Shown: in pieces, positions 1 to 11,929 of the stretch
How the letters are laid out: every line of letters starts with the position of its first letter
Position numbering within the stretch: the first letter of the stretch is position 1
Assembly: GCA_903937385.1 (NCBI GenBank)
Contig: CAIZZF010000026.1
Location: 248,001 to 312,000, forward strand
Direction of reading: 5' to 3'
Source: an uncultured Holophagaceae bacterium
GTDB taxonomy: Bacteria; Acidobacteriota; Holophagae; Holophagales; Holophagaceae
DNA: 64,000 nt
Position numbers and translations under genes: made by a program
Notes under the pieces: generated by a model
What the model saw: the letters and a program-made list of their open reading frames with translations, nothing else
The model's database searches: none
Told to the model about the DNA's origin: nothing

Positions 1-1180
<1,180 letters not shown>

Positions 1181-1258
1181 ACACAGAACTCCGGGGGGGG
1201 TCGCGCCTACATGGTAGTTAGTTCTCGCCAGCCCTTCCAGCACAAGGATTAGGCAAAC

Positions 1259-1957
1259 CTAGGATTTTTCCGGGTCATGCACCCGATTCACCACGACCCT
1301 TGCTGCCCGCAGGAGCTGGCCCCGGAGGTTGTAGCCCCCCTCGAAGATGGCCGCCACCGAGCCATCCGGCAGGTTGGGATCGGTGAAGGTGGTGAGTGCC
1401 TCGGCGTTCAGGGCGTCGAAGGGATCCCCGACCTGCAGCGCCAGTGGCTCGACATTCAGGCGGCGGAGGGCCTCGAGAAACTGCTTCCGGATCAGCTCCA
1501 CCCCGGCACGGAAGGATTCCACGTCCTGGTAGCTGGCCCCGAGGCTGCGCTCGAAATTGTCCAGCATCGGCAGCATCTCCAGCAGGATCTTCCGCTCGGA
1601 CTGGTCCACCGCGAGAGCTATGTCCCGCTGGGCCCGGTTGCGAAAGTTGTTGAAGTCCGCCGCCAGCCGCCGCTGGTGGTCCATCAGCTCGGCCTCACGC
1701 CGAAGCAGGTCCTCCATCTGCCGCTCGGCCTCATTCAGGGCCGACTCCAGGTCGACCTTGCCGCCGGAGCCGCGCACGGGCTCGACCTCATCAAACGCTG
1801 GCACCACCTGAGTGTGGTAACCCGAGGCCACCTCGTCGGCCACCGCCTGGAGGTCCCCCTCCAGACTTTCGTCCAAAGTGAGATCGACCAAATCCTCAGA
1901 CTCGGCCAAAGGTGGAATGGATTCAGGCTCAGGAGCGGCAGGATGATCAGTAGGCAT
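1259..1957 (-). CDS. grpE: Nucleotide exchange factor GrpE (start chosen at MPTDHPAAPEPES)
   Basis: RDIALAVDQSERKILLEMLPMLDNFERSL and C-terminal LRAARVVV core; located between hrcA and dnaK. Confidence 0.9.
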   Translation of the reverse strand: MPTDHPAAPEPESIPPLAESEDLVDLTLDESLEGDLQAVADEVASGYHTQVVPAFDEVEPVRGSGGKVDLESALNEAERQMEDLLRREAELMDHQRRLAADFNNFRNRAQRDIALAVDQSERKILLEMLPMLDNFERSLGASYQDVESFRAGVELIRKQFLEALRRLNVEPLALQVGDPFDALNAEALTTFTDPNLPDGSVAAIFEGGYNLRGQLLRAARVVVNRVHDPEKS

Positions 1958-2013
1958 CGCAAAAGTATAGTCCGGTCGGGCCAGCGGGGGGAAATCCGGG
2001 GTTAGCCCGGACC

Positions 2014-3063
2014 TCAGACCGAGTCCTGCCGCCGCTGGACCTGCCGGGTCCACCAGCGCAGGCCGCCCATGACCCGGCCATAGTCCATGCGCAGGGGACC
2101 CACCAGGGCGAAGGTGACATAGCCTGCCGGTCCCAGGGCCACGGTGCTCACGGCGGTGGCCAGGGGCCAGGCGTCCAGGTAGGGGTTCTCGGTGCCGAGC
2201 AGCAGCTGGACATCCTCGGAGGCCCGGTCCGCGAAGGCGTTCAGCAGCCGGGCCAGGCGGCCGTGCTCCTCGAAAGCGGCGACGAGGGCGCGGAACCGCG
2301 GCACGTCATCGAACTCCGGGAGGCCGCCAAGGCGGCCCAGGCCCGACACCAGGACCCGGGCATCGGCCCCGCCTGGATCCTCGGGCCAGCGCTCAGCCAG
2401 CTCCTGGAGGCGGCGGCAGAGGGACTCGCCCTCCTGCACCCCAACCCGCAGGGCCTCGAGCAGCCGGGCGCGCATCTCCGCAAGGGTCAGGCCGGAGAAG
2501 TGGGCCGTGGCATAGTTCCCCAGCTCCGTCAGAACGATCTGGGAGAGGTTCCAGGGATTCTCCATGAGCCGGTGCTCCACCTCGCCCAGGCTGCCCACCC
2601 ACACCGCCACGAAGCGACCGGGACCTACCGGCACGAACTCCATGCGCACCAGTCGGCTCTGGGTGAGCGGCAGGGGCAGCGCCACACAGACACCCCCCAT
2701 GACTTCCGCCAGGGTGCGGCTGGCGTGGCGGGCCCAGGACTCCGGATCCAGCTCCAGGCCATCCAGGGCCGCGGACAGGCGGCCTTCGACCTCGTGCCCC
2801 GGGGGCAGCGCCCGGAGCCAGCGGTCCACGTAATAGCGGTAGGCCAGCTCCGTGGGCACCCGGCCGGAGGAGGTGTGGGGCTGGGCCACCAGGGATTCCT
2901 CCTCCAGGTCGGAGAGCACGCTGCGGATCGTGGCGCTGGAGAGGGTCTCGGGATACCGCTTGGCCAGCAGCCGCGACCCCACAGGCTCCCCCGCCTCGAG
3001 GTAGGTCTCGATGAGGGTGCGCAATACGGACTCGCCGCGGGGGTTGAGGTTGGGTCGGGACAT
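2014..3063 (-). CDS. hrcA: Heat-inducible transcription repressor HrcA
   Basis: N-terminal winged helix LIETYLEAGEPVGSRLLAKRYPETLSSATIRSVLSDLEEESLVAQPHTSSGRVPTELAYRYYVD; next to grpE/dnaK. Confidence 0.95.
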   Translation of the reverse strand: MSRPNLNPRGESVLRTLIETYLEAGEPVGSRLLAKRYPETLSSATIRSVLSDLEEESLVAQPHTSSGRVPTELAYRYYVDRWLRALPPGHEVEGRLSAALDGLELDPESWARHASRTLAEVMGGVCVALPLPLTQSRLVRMEFVPVGPGRFVAVWVGSLGEVEHRLMENPWNLSQIVLTELGNYATAHFSGLTLAEMRARLLEALRVGVQEGESLCRRLQELAERWPEDPGGADARVLVSGLGRLGGLPEFDDVPRFRALVAAFEEHGRLARLLNAFADRASEDVQLLLGTENPYLDAWPLATAVSTVALGPAGYVTFALVGPLRMDYGRVMGGLRWWTRQVQRRQDSV

Positions 3064-3098
3064 GGGGGACTTCCCACCCCTACTATACGGCAGTCAGG

Positions 3099-4175
3099 TC
3101 AGGCCTCGAGGGCCTGCAGCCGCTCGGCCTCGAAGGCGGCGCGGAGGGGCTCGATGATGGGCTCGATGGCGCCGCCCATGAAGGCGTCGATCTGGTGGAG
3201 GGTGACGCCGATCCGGTGGTCCGTCACCCGGCCCTGGGGGAAGTTGTAGGTGCGGATCTTCTCGCTGCGGTCCCCGCTGCCCACCTGGGATTTGCGCATG
3301 GCCGAGTGCACCGCGTCGGCCTCGTCCTGGGCCTTCTGGAGCAGGCGGCTGCGGAGCACGGTCATGGCCTTGGCCATGTTCTTGAGTTGGCTGCGCTCGT
3401 CCTGGCACTGGACAACGGTATTGGTGGGTAGGTGGACGAGGCGCACCGCTGACTTGGTGGTGTTCACGCTCTGGCCGCCCTTGCCGCCGGAGCAGAAGGT
3501 ATCAATCCGCAGGTCGTTCGGATGGATGTCGACCCCATCCAGTTCCTCGGCCTCAGGCATGACGGCCACAGTGCAGGCGGAGGTGTGAATGCGGCCCTGG
3601 GTCTCGGTCTTCGGCACCCGCTGCACCCGGTGTACGCCGCTCTCGAAGCGGAAGAGGCTGTAGGCGCCCTCGCCCTGAATCTCCGCCGTGGCGTCCTTGA
3701 GTCCGCCGGCGTCGGCGTCGCTCTGGTCCAGCACCGAGACCTTGAAGCCCCGCCGCTCCGCGAACCGGAGGTACATGCGGAAGATCTCTCCCGCGAACAG
3801 AGCGGCTTCCTCGCCGCCAGTACCGGCGCGGACTTCCAGGATCACGTTCTTGGCGTCGGCGGGATCCTTGGGCACGAGCAGGCGGCGGATCTCGGTCTCG
3901 CCCTCGGCGATGGCCTGCTTCAGGTCGGGGATCTCCAGCTCGGCCAGCTCCCGGAAGTCGGCGTCCAGGGTCTTGTCCGCCAGGATGGCTTCGGCCTCCT
4001 CCAGCTGCCTGCGCCGGCTGCGCTGGACCTGGAAGGCCAGCACCACGGGCTCCAGCTCCGCCCGGAGCTTGCTCAGCTCCCGCAGGCGCTTGGGGTCCGA
4101 GACCACGGCGGGATCCTGCAGCTGCGCCTCCACTTCCTGGAAGCGGGCTTCGACGGCGGCAAGCTGATCGAGCAT
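3099..4175 (-). CDS. prfA: Peptide chain release factor 1
   Basis: GTGGEEAALFAGEIFRMY and the GGQ motif in CSGGKGGQSVNTTKSAVRLVHLPT. Confidence 0.95.
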   Translation of the reverse strand: MLDQLAAVEARFQEVEAQLQDPAVVSDPKRLRELSKLRAELEPVVLAFQVQRSRRRQLEEAEAILADKTLDADFRELAELEIPDLKQAIAEGETEIRRLLVPKDPADAKNVILEVRAGTGGEEAALFAGEIFRMYLRFAERRGFKVSVLDQSDADAGGLKDATAEIQGEGAYSLFRFESGVHRVQRVPKTETQGRIHTSACTVAVMPEAEELDGVDIHPNDLRIDTFCSGGKGGQSVNTTKSAVRLVHLPTNTVVQCQDERSQLKNMAKAMTVLRSRLLQKAQDEADAVHSAMRKSQVGSGDRSEKIRTYNFPQGRVTDHRIGVTLHQIDAFMGGAIEPIIEPLRAAFEAERLQALEA

Positions 4176-4220
4176 GGGGGCTCCGGCGTGGTCAGGTGGG
4201 GGCTGAGGGAGCGCAAACAA

Positions 4221-4252
4221 AAAGGACGGGCCGATTGCTCGGCCCGTCCTTT
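4221..4252 (-). terminator. Rho-independent terminator of rpmE
   Basis: Perfect 14-bp stem AAAGGACGGGCCGA/TCGGCCCGTCCTTT with a 4-nt loop; followed on the minus strand by TTTTTGTTTG. Confidence 0.9.
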
Positions 4253-4264
4253 GGAATGTCGCAG

Positions 4265-4525
4265 CTAGGCTTCGGTCGGAGCCTGGGCTTCAACGGCCAC
4301 GGGGGCCTCGACGGCCGCGGGGACTTCCTTCTTGGCATATTTCCGGTTGAACTTCTCAACCCGGCCTTCAGCGTCCATCAGACGCTGCTTGCCCGTGTAG
4401 AACGGGTGGCAGGAGGAGCAGACTTCCACGCGGAGTTCCTTTTTCGTGGAGCGGGTCTCGAACTCGACGCCACAGGCGCAGTGCACCTTCACGTCGTGGA
4501 GAACGGGGTGAAGTTTCTCTTTCAT
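4265..4525 (-). CDS. rpmE: 50S ribosomal protein L31 (zinc-binding form)
   Basis: [47 protein letters not shown] with the four-Cys set. Confidence 0.95.
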   Translation of the reverse strand: MKEKLHPVLHDVKVHCACGVEFETRSTKKELRVEVCSSCHPFYTGKQRLMDAEGRVEKFNRKYAKKEVPAAVEAPVAVEAQAPTEA

Positions 4526-4652
4526 GTCTTCCTCCTGGGACCGACCGGATGCCCCCGGAAATGGGGTATCTGCACGCGGCTTGTCCACGCAAGAGGACCA
4601 GTCTACCGTCGGAAGGCTTCCAGCTCAAGGGGGATTCCCGGAAACCAGGCGC

Positions 4653-5411
4653 TCAGGCCTGTTCCTGGGGCGTCAGGACCCGCCGCTCGGCCAGGAGCCG
4701 ACGGAAGCGGGAGGCCACCATGACGCTCAGCAGGATGGTCGCGTTGAAGCTCAGCTCCAGCGGCACCTTCCACCAGGCAAAGCGGATCCGGCCCAGGACC
4801 ACGGTCTCGAGGAAGAACATGAAGGCGGTGAACGCCACGGGCTCGAGGAGGGTCTGCCAGAGGGGGCGTTCCTGGCTGTGGCGCTCCAGCAGGTAACCGG
4901 TGAAGGCGCCATAGAGCAGCCGGGTCGGCCGGAACCCGTGGTGGGTGGTGAACCCCAGGGGAATGGCCAGCAGGGATGTGGTCAGCACCGCCACCGCCAT
5001 GCGGCCCCAGGACGGCAGCCGGAGCCAGTGCCGCCGGACCCAGAAGTAGCCGGCGCCCACGGCCAGGCCCTGCGAGGCGGCAAAGGCCAGGGCGATATAC
5101 CAGCGCCAGCCTTCGAACCACATGTGCCCGCCGGTGGCGATGCCGATAATCATGCCCGCCGCCAGGGCGGTGCCGCTGCGGTGGTTGGCGTCCTGGCCCT
5201 CCCCGCTGGCGATCTCCTCTCCCAGCAGGGTGGGATGCTCTTTCTCGGCCAGCATGGCGGCCATGGCCGATTCGGAGCTGATACCCCGGGCCTCGGCCTC
5301 ATCCAGGAGATGGGCCTGCAGTTCCCGGACCAGGTTCAGGCGACGCCGTCGCGTCAGGCCCTTGAGGCCTGAACCCACCTGGGCGAGATAGGCTTCCAGG
5401 GCCCGGGACAC
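4653..5411 (-). CDS. HAAS-type N-terminal domain plus multi-pass membrane protein, unknown function
   Basis: LEAYLAQVGSGLKGLTRRRRLNLVRELQAHLLDEAEARG followed by hydrophobic segments; lies just downstream of PadR. Confidence 0.6.
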   Translation of the reverse strand: MSRALEAYLAQVGSGLKGLTRRRRLNLVRELQAHLLDEAEARGISSESAMAAMLAEKEHPTLLGEEIASGEGQDANHRSGTALAAGMIIGIATGGHMWFEGWRWYIALAFAASQGLAVGAGYFWVRRHWLRLPSWGRMAVAVLTTSLLAIPLGFTTHHGFRPTRLLYGAFTGYLLERHSQERPLWQTLLEPVAFTAFMFFLETVVLGRIRFAWWKVPLELSFNATILLSVMVASRFRRLLAERRVLTPQEQA

Positions 5412-5420
5412 CGAATGGCC

Positions 5421-5747
5421 TCAGGCCTTGGGTTCGACGAAGGCCTGGACCATGTTCACGAACTGGTTCCATTCCTTTTTCTTGGCGGCCAGGAACGCCT
5501 GCCCCGCGGGCAGCAGGGAGTAGTAGCGGCGCTCCCGCCCGTTCTCCTGGGTCTCCCAGTAGGACGTGATGAACTCCGTGGCCTCCAGCTTGTGGAGAGC
5601 CGGGTATAGGGCCCCTTCTTTCAGGGTGTAGGTGCCGCCCGTGCGCTGCCGGACCGTCTCGATGATCTGGTAGCCGTACATCGGACCCTCGCAGAGCAGC
5701 GACAGCAGCAGCAGGGGCGTGCTGCCCTTGAGAAGTTCGCGGTCCAT
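5421..5747 (-). CDS. PadR-family transcriptional regulator
   Basis: LLKGSTPLLLLSLLCEGPMYGYQIIETVRQRTGGTYTLKEGALYPALHKLE...GRERRYYSLLPAGQ. Confidence 0.93.
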   Translation of the reverse strand: MDRELLKGSTPLLLLSLLCEGPMYGYQIIETVRQRTGGTYTLKEGALYPALHKLEATEFITSYWETQENGRERRYYSLLPAGQAFLAAKKKEWNQFVNMVQAFVEPKA

Positions 5748-5813
5748 GGGGCCTCCGGTCGAGGAAAAACCAGGCTCAGTGTGCATCGCAAAGCGATGGC
5801 AGTCAAGGCGAAG

Positions 5814-6031
5814 CCCAGCCGGGTGGCGAGGGGCGCTGCTACGGCAGCGCTCTGAGCCGGGCACCCGGCGGGCTGAGCATAACTGGGCCCAGCCGGGTGG
5901 CAAGGGGCGCTGCTACGGCAGCACTCTGAGCCGGGCACCCGGCGGGCTGAGCATAACTGGGCCCAGCCGGGTGGCAAGGGGCGCTGCTACGGCAGCGCTC
6001 TGAGCCGGGCACCCGGCGGGCGGAGCATAAC
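5814..6031. repeat. Three tandem copies of a 74-bp structured repeat
   Basis: Copies start at 5814, 5888 and 5962. Each carries an outer stem GCCGGGTG/CACCCGGC; inner stem GCGCTGC-TACG-GCAGCGC. Confidence 0.95.
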
Positions 6032-6037
6032 GCCGCC

Positions 6038-7267
6038 TCACCCGCCCTTCATGGCTTCGGTCAGTGGCAGGCGGCTGGCTCTCCATGCGGGCAGGAACCC
6101 ACCCACCAGCCCCATCACCAGGCTGAAGGCCAGGCCTTGGGCCATGAGGCCCGGCGTGATCGTGAAGGCGAAGCTCACGTCACTGAAGGTCTGCAAGCTC
6201 GTGGTGCCAGCCTGGATGCCATTGGCGAAGAGGGCCAGCCCCGACCCCAGCAGCCCCCCCACCAGGCAGAGGAAGACCGCCTCCCACTGGAAGCTGGCCA
6301 GAATCTCCCGCTGCCGGAACCCCAGGGCGCGCAGGGTCCCGATCTCCCGTGTGCGGCCGGCCACGGCAGCGTACATGGTGTTCATGGCGGCGAAGATGGC
6401 AGCCCCGGTGAGGATCAGGGTAATGAGGTTGCCCAGCACCTTCACCGGATCGCCGGCCTTGGTGAGCTCCTTGAAGTAGGCCTTCTCCGCCACCACCTCC
6501 AGCTTCAGGCGCTTGTCGTCGTCCACCGCCTGGGTGAAGGCCTCCATGCGGCTGGGATCCGCCAGGCGGACCAGGAGGGAGGAGTAGGACTCCCGGCGGA
6601 AGGCCTGCATCACGTCATTCACATCGGACCAGACCTCACTCTCGTAGCTGGAGGCACCCCCATCGAAGGTCCCGACGATCGCCCAATCCCGGCCCCCCAT
6701 GCGGACGCTGCCCCCCCGCTCCAGGCCGGGGAAGCGTCCGCGCATCTTCCGGGGCACCACCACCTCGCTCAGGCCGGGGCGGAACCAGCGGCCCTCCACC
6801 AGCTGCACCTGGGGTCGCATGCGCAGGCCGGTGGGCTCCAGGCCCCGCACGGTGACGTTGGTGTCAGTGCCATCGGCCACCGGGAACAGCTTGACCACCA
6901 CCACCTCGGCGCTGGCCAGGGGGCCCAGGTCATCCCGCTGCACCAGCGGATGGACCTTCAGGATCCGCATCCGATCCCGCTCGATGGTGCTGTTCAGCTC
7001 GTAGCGGGCATTGGGGCGCAACACCAGGGCCTGGTCCTCCCGACCGCTGCTGACGAAGGCCACCGACAGGCCCTGGGCCAGGCTGAGCACCACCACGAAG
7101 ATTCCCACCACCAGGGCGATGGCGGCGGCGGTGCTGAGGGTCGAGACCTTCCGCTGCCAGAGGGAGCGCAGGTTGTAGCTGAGGGGGATGGGATAGGCCA
7201 CCAGGGCCCAGACCAGCCAGAGCAGGTAGCCGACGAGCGGCAGGGCGAGGAGGCCGAGGAGGATCAT
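6038..7267 (-). CDS. ABC transporter permease, MacB/FtsX type
   Basis: NTMYAAVAGRTREIGTLRALGFRQREILASFQWEAVFL; ATGA overlap with the upstream permease. Confidence 0.9.
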   Translation of the reverse strand: MILLGLLALPLVGYLLWLVWALVAYPIPLSYNLRSLWQRKVSTLSTAAAIALVVGIFVVVLSLAQGLSVAFVSSGREDQALVLRPNARYELNSTIERDRMRILKVHPLVQRDDLGPLASAEVVVVKLFPVADGTDTNVTVRGLEPTGLRMRPQVQLVEGRWFRPGLSEVVVPRKMRGRFPGLERGGSVRMGGRDWAIVGTFDGGASSYESEVWSDVNDVMQAFRRESYSSLLVRLADPSRMEAFTQAVDDDKRLKLEVVAEKAYFKELTKAGDPVKVLGNLITLILTGAAIFAAMNTMYAAVAGRTREIGTLRALGFRQREILASFQWEAVFLCLVGGLLGSGLALFANGIQAGTTSLQTFSDVSFAFTITPGLMAQGLAFSLVMGLVGGFLPAWRASRLPLTEAMKGG

Positions 7268-8430
7268 CCCACGGACCTCAGGCCCTCGGTGATGGGGCGA
7301 CGGGTGGCGGCATAGGCCGGGATGAAGGTGGACAGGAGGCCCACCGCCAGGGCCCCCGCCAGGCACAGCAGGGCTGTGGCCGAGGCGATCTCGAAGTCGG
7401 CGAAGAACGGCATCACGGCACCCATGGCGCTGCGCACGCCCCCGGCGGCGGCCTGGGCCAGGAGGAGCCCCAGGGCGGCCCCCAGGCCCACCAGCAGGAC
7501 GCCCTCGGCCAGGAGCAGGCTCAGCACGCGGCTGGCGGAAAAGCCCATGGCCCTGAAGACGGCGATCTCGGCCCCGCGCTCCCGGATGGCGGTGCCCATG
7601 GTGTTGGCGGTGACGATGAGGATGGCCAGCACCACGGCGATGGTGATGCCCTGGATGATGGCCGAGATGTTGCCGAGCATCTTCACGAAGGCCAGGTTGA
7701 AGGCGCTCTCGGTCTCCGTGAGGGTCTCGTAGGCGCTGTTGGCGAAGTGGCGATCCACCCGCTCGATGAGCCGAGGGATGTCCTCGGGCCGGTGGACCCG
7801 CACCCAGAACGCCCCCGTCAGGCCCTTCATGCGGGGCACGCCCTCCTCCAGGACCTTGTAGTGGAAGTGGAGGACATTCTCATCGGAGGGCCGGGAGCTC
7901 TTGAAGATCAGGCGGATGGTAAGGCGGGGGTTGATGGGGAAGATGGTCCCCGTGAGGGGCACCACATCGCCCACCTTCCAGCCGTTCTTGAGGGCGAGGC
8001 TCTCTCCCACGATGCAGCCAGCGCCATCCCGCAGGTACTCCTTGACCTGAGCCTCGGTGATGTTCGCGAGGCCGAACTCCTCCCGGAAGGTCTGGAAGAT
8101 CGTGGTCTCGTCGCTGGCGAAGTTGGCGAAGAAGTTCCGGGGGTCCTGGTAGTAGCCCCCGAACCACTGGAGGGAACAAACGGTCTCCACCTCCGGCTGC
8201 TGGCGCAGGAAGGTCTCATAGCTGCGGGGCAGCATCTGGGTGATGCCGCTCTTGTGGCGCACGGCCAGGCGGCTCCCCGAGTTGGGGTTGTTGGTGATGG
8301 AGTCGAGCGTGGTGAGCAGGCTCTGCAGGACGGCCACCGTGAAGACGGACAGCACCAGGCTGCCCACGATGAGCAGGGTGCGCCGCCGGGAGCGAAGCAG
8401 ACTCTTCCAAATGAGGGCCAGCCAGCGCAT
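7264..8430 (-). CDS. ABC transporter permease, MacB/FtsX type
   Basis: TMGTAIRERGAEIAVFRAMGFSASRVLSLLLAEGVLLVGLGA. Confidence 0.9.
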   Translation of the reverse strand: MRWLALIWKSLLRSRRRTLLIVGSLVLSVFTVAVLQSLLTTLDSITNNPNSGSRLAVRHKSGITQMLPRSYETFLRQQPEVETVCSLQWFGGYYQDPRNFFANFASDETTIFQTFREEFGLANITEAQVKEYLRDGAGCIVGESLALKNGWKVGDVVPLTGTIFPINPRLTIRLIFKSSRPSDENVLHFHYKVLEEGVPRMKGLTGAFWVRVHRPEDIPRLIERVDRHFANSAYETLTETESAFNLAFVKMLGNISAIIQGITIAVVLAILIVTANTMGTAIRERGAEIAVFRAMGFSASRVLSLLLAEGVLLVGLGAALGLLLAQAAAGGVRSAMGAVMPFFADFEIASATALLCLAGALAVGLLSTFIPAYAATRRPITEGLRSVG

Positions 8431-8444
8431 CAGGTCTGCTCCCC

Positions 8445-8505
8445 GCTCACCGGTTCACCTCGACCGCCCGGTCCAGGACACCCTTCTCGAGGTGGATCTG
8501 GTGCC
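8445..8505. repeat. Direct repeat copy of the ABC ATPase gene 3' end (pairs with 8609-8669)
   Basis: GCTCACCGGTTCACCTCGACCGCCCGGTCCAGgACaCCCTTCTCGAGGTGGATCTGGTGCC; 2 mismatches in 61 bp; offset 164 bp. Confidence 0.95.
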
Positions 8506-8608
8506 CTCCAGCTATCGCGCAGGACATCCAGTCCTGCGCTCCCACTCGCCCGCTGCGCGGGCTCCTGGAGCTGGAGCCTCCATGCGGGGCATGCGCGGCC
8601 CCTGACCG
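8506..8608. repeat. Hairpin-rich element between the two 61-bp direct repeats
   Basis: CGCAGGAC-ATCCA-GTCCTGCG and GCCCGC-TGC-GCGGGC stems; begins CTCCAGC and contains GGAGCCTCC. Confidence 0.65.
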
Positions 8609-8669
8609 GCTCACCGGTTCACCTCGACCGCCCGGTCCAGCACGCCCTTCTCGAGGTGGATCTGGTGCC
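8609..8669. repeat. Direct repeat, original copy within the ABC ATPase 3' end
   Basis: Near-identical to 8445-8505. Confidence 0.95.
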
Positions 8670-9333
8670 GCGCATGGTGGGCGGCTTTGGGGTCGTGGGT
8701 GACCATCACGATGGTCTTGCCCATGTCGGCGTTGAGGCGACCCATGAGACCTAGGACCTCCTCGGCGTTCTTGGCATCCAGGGCTCCCGTGGGCTCATCT
8801 GCCACCAGGATGTCGGGGTCCGTGACGATGGCCCGGGCGATGGCCACCCGCTGCTCCTGGCCGCCACTCAGCTGCCGGGGATAGTTCCACTGCTTGTCCG
8901 TGAGATTCACCAGTGCCAGCACCTCGGCCACCCGCTCCCGGCGGGCGCGGCGGCCCAGGCTCGTGAGCAGCAGGGGCAGCTCGACGTTCTCGAAGGCCGT
9001 GAGCACCGGCACCAGGTTGTAGTTCTGGAAGATGAACCCCACATGGGTATTCCGCCAGGCCGCCAGCTCGTCGTCATCCAGGTCGTTCAGCTCGTGCCCG
9101 CAGACCTCCAGGGTGCCGCCGGTGGGCCGGTCGATGCCCGCCACCAGATTGAGCAGAGTGGTCTTTCCCGAGCCCGAAGGCCCCATGAGGGCCACAAAGC
9201 TGCCCACAGGGATCTCCAGATCGATGCCCTGGAGCACGGGGATCTCGAGGGCCTCCCGCCAGTAACTCTTGGCGATGCCACGGAGGGTGATGATGGGCTC
9301 CCCTCCACCCAGGTCGAAGCGGTTGGCGTTCAT
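8611..9333 (-). CDS. ABC transporter ATP-binding protein (MacB/LolD-like)
   Basis: Walker [13 protein letters not shown]; signature [14 protein letters not shown]; Walker [14 protein letters not shown]. Confidence 0.95.
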   Translation of the reverse strand: MNANRFDLGGGEPIITLRGIAKSYWREALEIPVLQGIDLEIPVGSFVALMGPSGSGKTTLLNLVAGIDRPTGGTLEVCGHELNDLDDDELAAWRNTHVGFIFQNYNLVPVLTAFENVELPLLLTSLGRRARRERVAEVLALVNLTDKQWNYPRQLSGGQEQRVAIARAIVTDPDILVADEPTGALDAKNAEEVLGLMGRLNADMGKTIVMVTHDPKAAHHARHQIHLEKGVLDRAVEVNR

Positions 9334-10433
9334 CAGCCCCGGACCCTTACCTTGGCCCCGGGCTTGAGGGACTCCGGGGGTGCCACGATGAGCTTGGCGT
9401 CCTTGGCCAGGCCGCCCACCTCGAGACCAACGGGATTCTCGCCCACCACCGTCAGGAAGCACTGCACCGCCAGGCCGTTCTCCACCACCCAGGCGTAGGC
9501 CCGCCCATCCTGCTTCTTGACCTGCTCCCGGCCCAGCACCACCACATCCTGCGTGTAGGGCTCGCCCAGGAAGGTAACCTTGGCTCCCATGTCCGGCACC
9601 AGCAGGGGGTCCCGCTCAACAATGGCCACCCGCACCACCACCACGGCCTTCTGCCGGTTGGAGCTGGGGTAGATCTCCCGCAGCCGGCCCTTCAGCACAG
9701 AGCGCTTGCCCTGCCCCTCCAGGGCGTCCACGCGGATCTCAGCGGGCATGTTGCGGGCGAGCTTGGCGATGGAGGCCTCGTTCACCTCCACCTCCACCTC
9801 CAGGGTGTCGAAGTCGGCCATCACCAGGACGGCATTGATGGCATTGGCGCCTCCGGCGCTGCCCGGGGCCACGGTCTCGCCCACTTCCGACAGCTTCTGG
9901 GTGACGATGCCGCTGAACGGCGCCCTCAGCTCCATGCTGTCCAGGAGAGCTGCCTGGTAGGCCAGCTGGGCCTCCAGGGTCAGCTTCTGGCTCCGCAGGC
10001 GGTCCACGGTGGCTGCGTCCTGGATGCCCAGGGCCTGCAGCTTCACGGCCCGATCCAGGTCCACCTTGGCCTGGTCCAGCTGAGCCTTCACCTGGTCCCG
10101 GCTGGCGGCCAGGTCCGGCGACTCCAGGCGGGCCAGCACCTGGCCCTTGGTGACCCGGCTGCCCTCCTGCACCCCCAGCCAGCTGACGCGGCCCAGGACC
10201 TTGCTGGACAAGGTGGCCCGGGTGCGAGCCACCAGATAGCCCGAGGCCGTCACCAAGGGGTTGCGCTCGCCCGCCTTGAACACCGTGGGCACCGAGATGG
10301 ACACGGCCACCGGCGCCCCCTTGGAGGCGGCCAGGGCGCCCAGGGCCAGGATGCCGAGACCACCCAGCACCACCCAGCCCCACGGAAAGCGCTTCCGGAT
10401 CACGGCGGACTTGCGGACGGGGGCTTCACTCAT
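9333..10433 (-). CDS. Membrane fusion / periplasmic adaptor protein (HlyD/MacA-like)
   Basis: VTASGYLVARTRATLSSKVLGRVSWLGVQEGSRVTKGQVLARLESPDLAA; GAPFSGIV-type lipoyl half; overlaps the ATPase start. Confidence 0.9.
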   Translation of the reverse strand: MSEAPVRKSAVIRKRFPWGWVVLGGLGILALGALAASKGAPVAVSISVPTVFKAGERNPLVTASGYLVARTRATLSSKVLGRVSWLGVQEGSRVTKGQVLARLESPDLAASRDQVKAQLDQAKVDLDRAVKLQALGIQDAATVDRLRSQKLTLEAQLAYQAALLDSMELRAPFSGIVTQKLSEVGETVAPGSAGGANAINAVLVMADFDTLEVEVEVNEASIAKLARNMPAEIRVDALEGQGKRSVLKGRLREIYPSSNRQKAVVVVRVAIVERDPLLVPDMGAKVTFLGEPYTQDVVVLGREQVKKQDGRAYAWVVENGLAVQCFLTVVGENPVGLEVGGLAKDAKLIVAPPESLKPGAKVRVRG

Positions 10434-10598
10434 GCCAGAGACTCCATGGGGATTCACAAGTACAGGCTACCCGTGGACCCAGGGGCCCAGGAAGCCTTGG
10501 CGGTTGGATGCCCGCCAACAGTGAGACGAGTCAGACCTGGGGCCAGGCTCCAGGGGCAGGGCCCCCGCCCGCCGCCAGTTGGGCCAGGAAGGCACCGC

Positions 10599-11095
10599 TC
10601 ACGGGGCCTCGCGGCGGGTGCGGGTGGCCACGGCGCGGAACACCGGACCCAACGCCAGCGCCAGGAGAGCCATCGCCGGCAGGGCCAGCAGGGCCCAGGC
10701 GAGGAAGGCCGGGAGGATCCGGCTGCCCAGGGAGACCAGCGTGCCCCAGGCGTCCGCCTTGGCTCCGTGCACCAGGACCGACACGGAGAGCGGCAGTGGC
10801 GCCTGCCCCGTGAGGCGCTCCCCCACCCGGATGAAGGGAATGAGAAGCAGCAGCTGGAGGGGATAGGCCAGATAGTTCGCCAGCTGCAGGGCGGGCTGGT
10901 TGAGGCGGAAGGCAACTCCCGCCAGGGCGCAGAGCAGGGTGCTGGTACCCATGACCGGGTTCACCCCCAGGGCCAGACCCACCGCCAGGCTCCAGGCCAG
11001 GCCCCGGGGACTGAGCCCCTGCCGAAGCAGGGCCGCCATGGGATCAAGGAGGCGGCGCCGAAGCCAGCCGACCGCCGGTCCCGGAGGGAGGTGGC

Positions 11096-11099
<4 letters not shown>
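10599..11099 (-). CDS. DUF2062-like small membrane protein
   Basis: GLSPRGLAWSLAVGLALGVNPVMGTSTLLCALAGVAFRLNQPALQLANYLAYPLQLLLLIPFIRVGERL. Confidence 0.75.

Positions 11100-11929
<830 letters not shown>

Noticed and set aside
5814-6031. CRISPR array interpretation of the 74-bp repeats
   Set aside because: Contiguous tandem units without unique spacers
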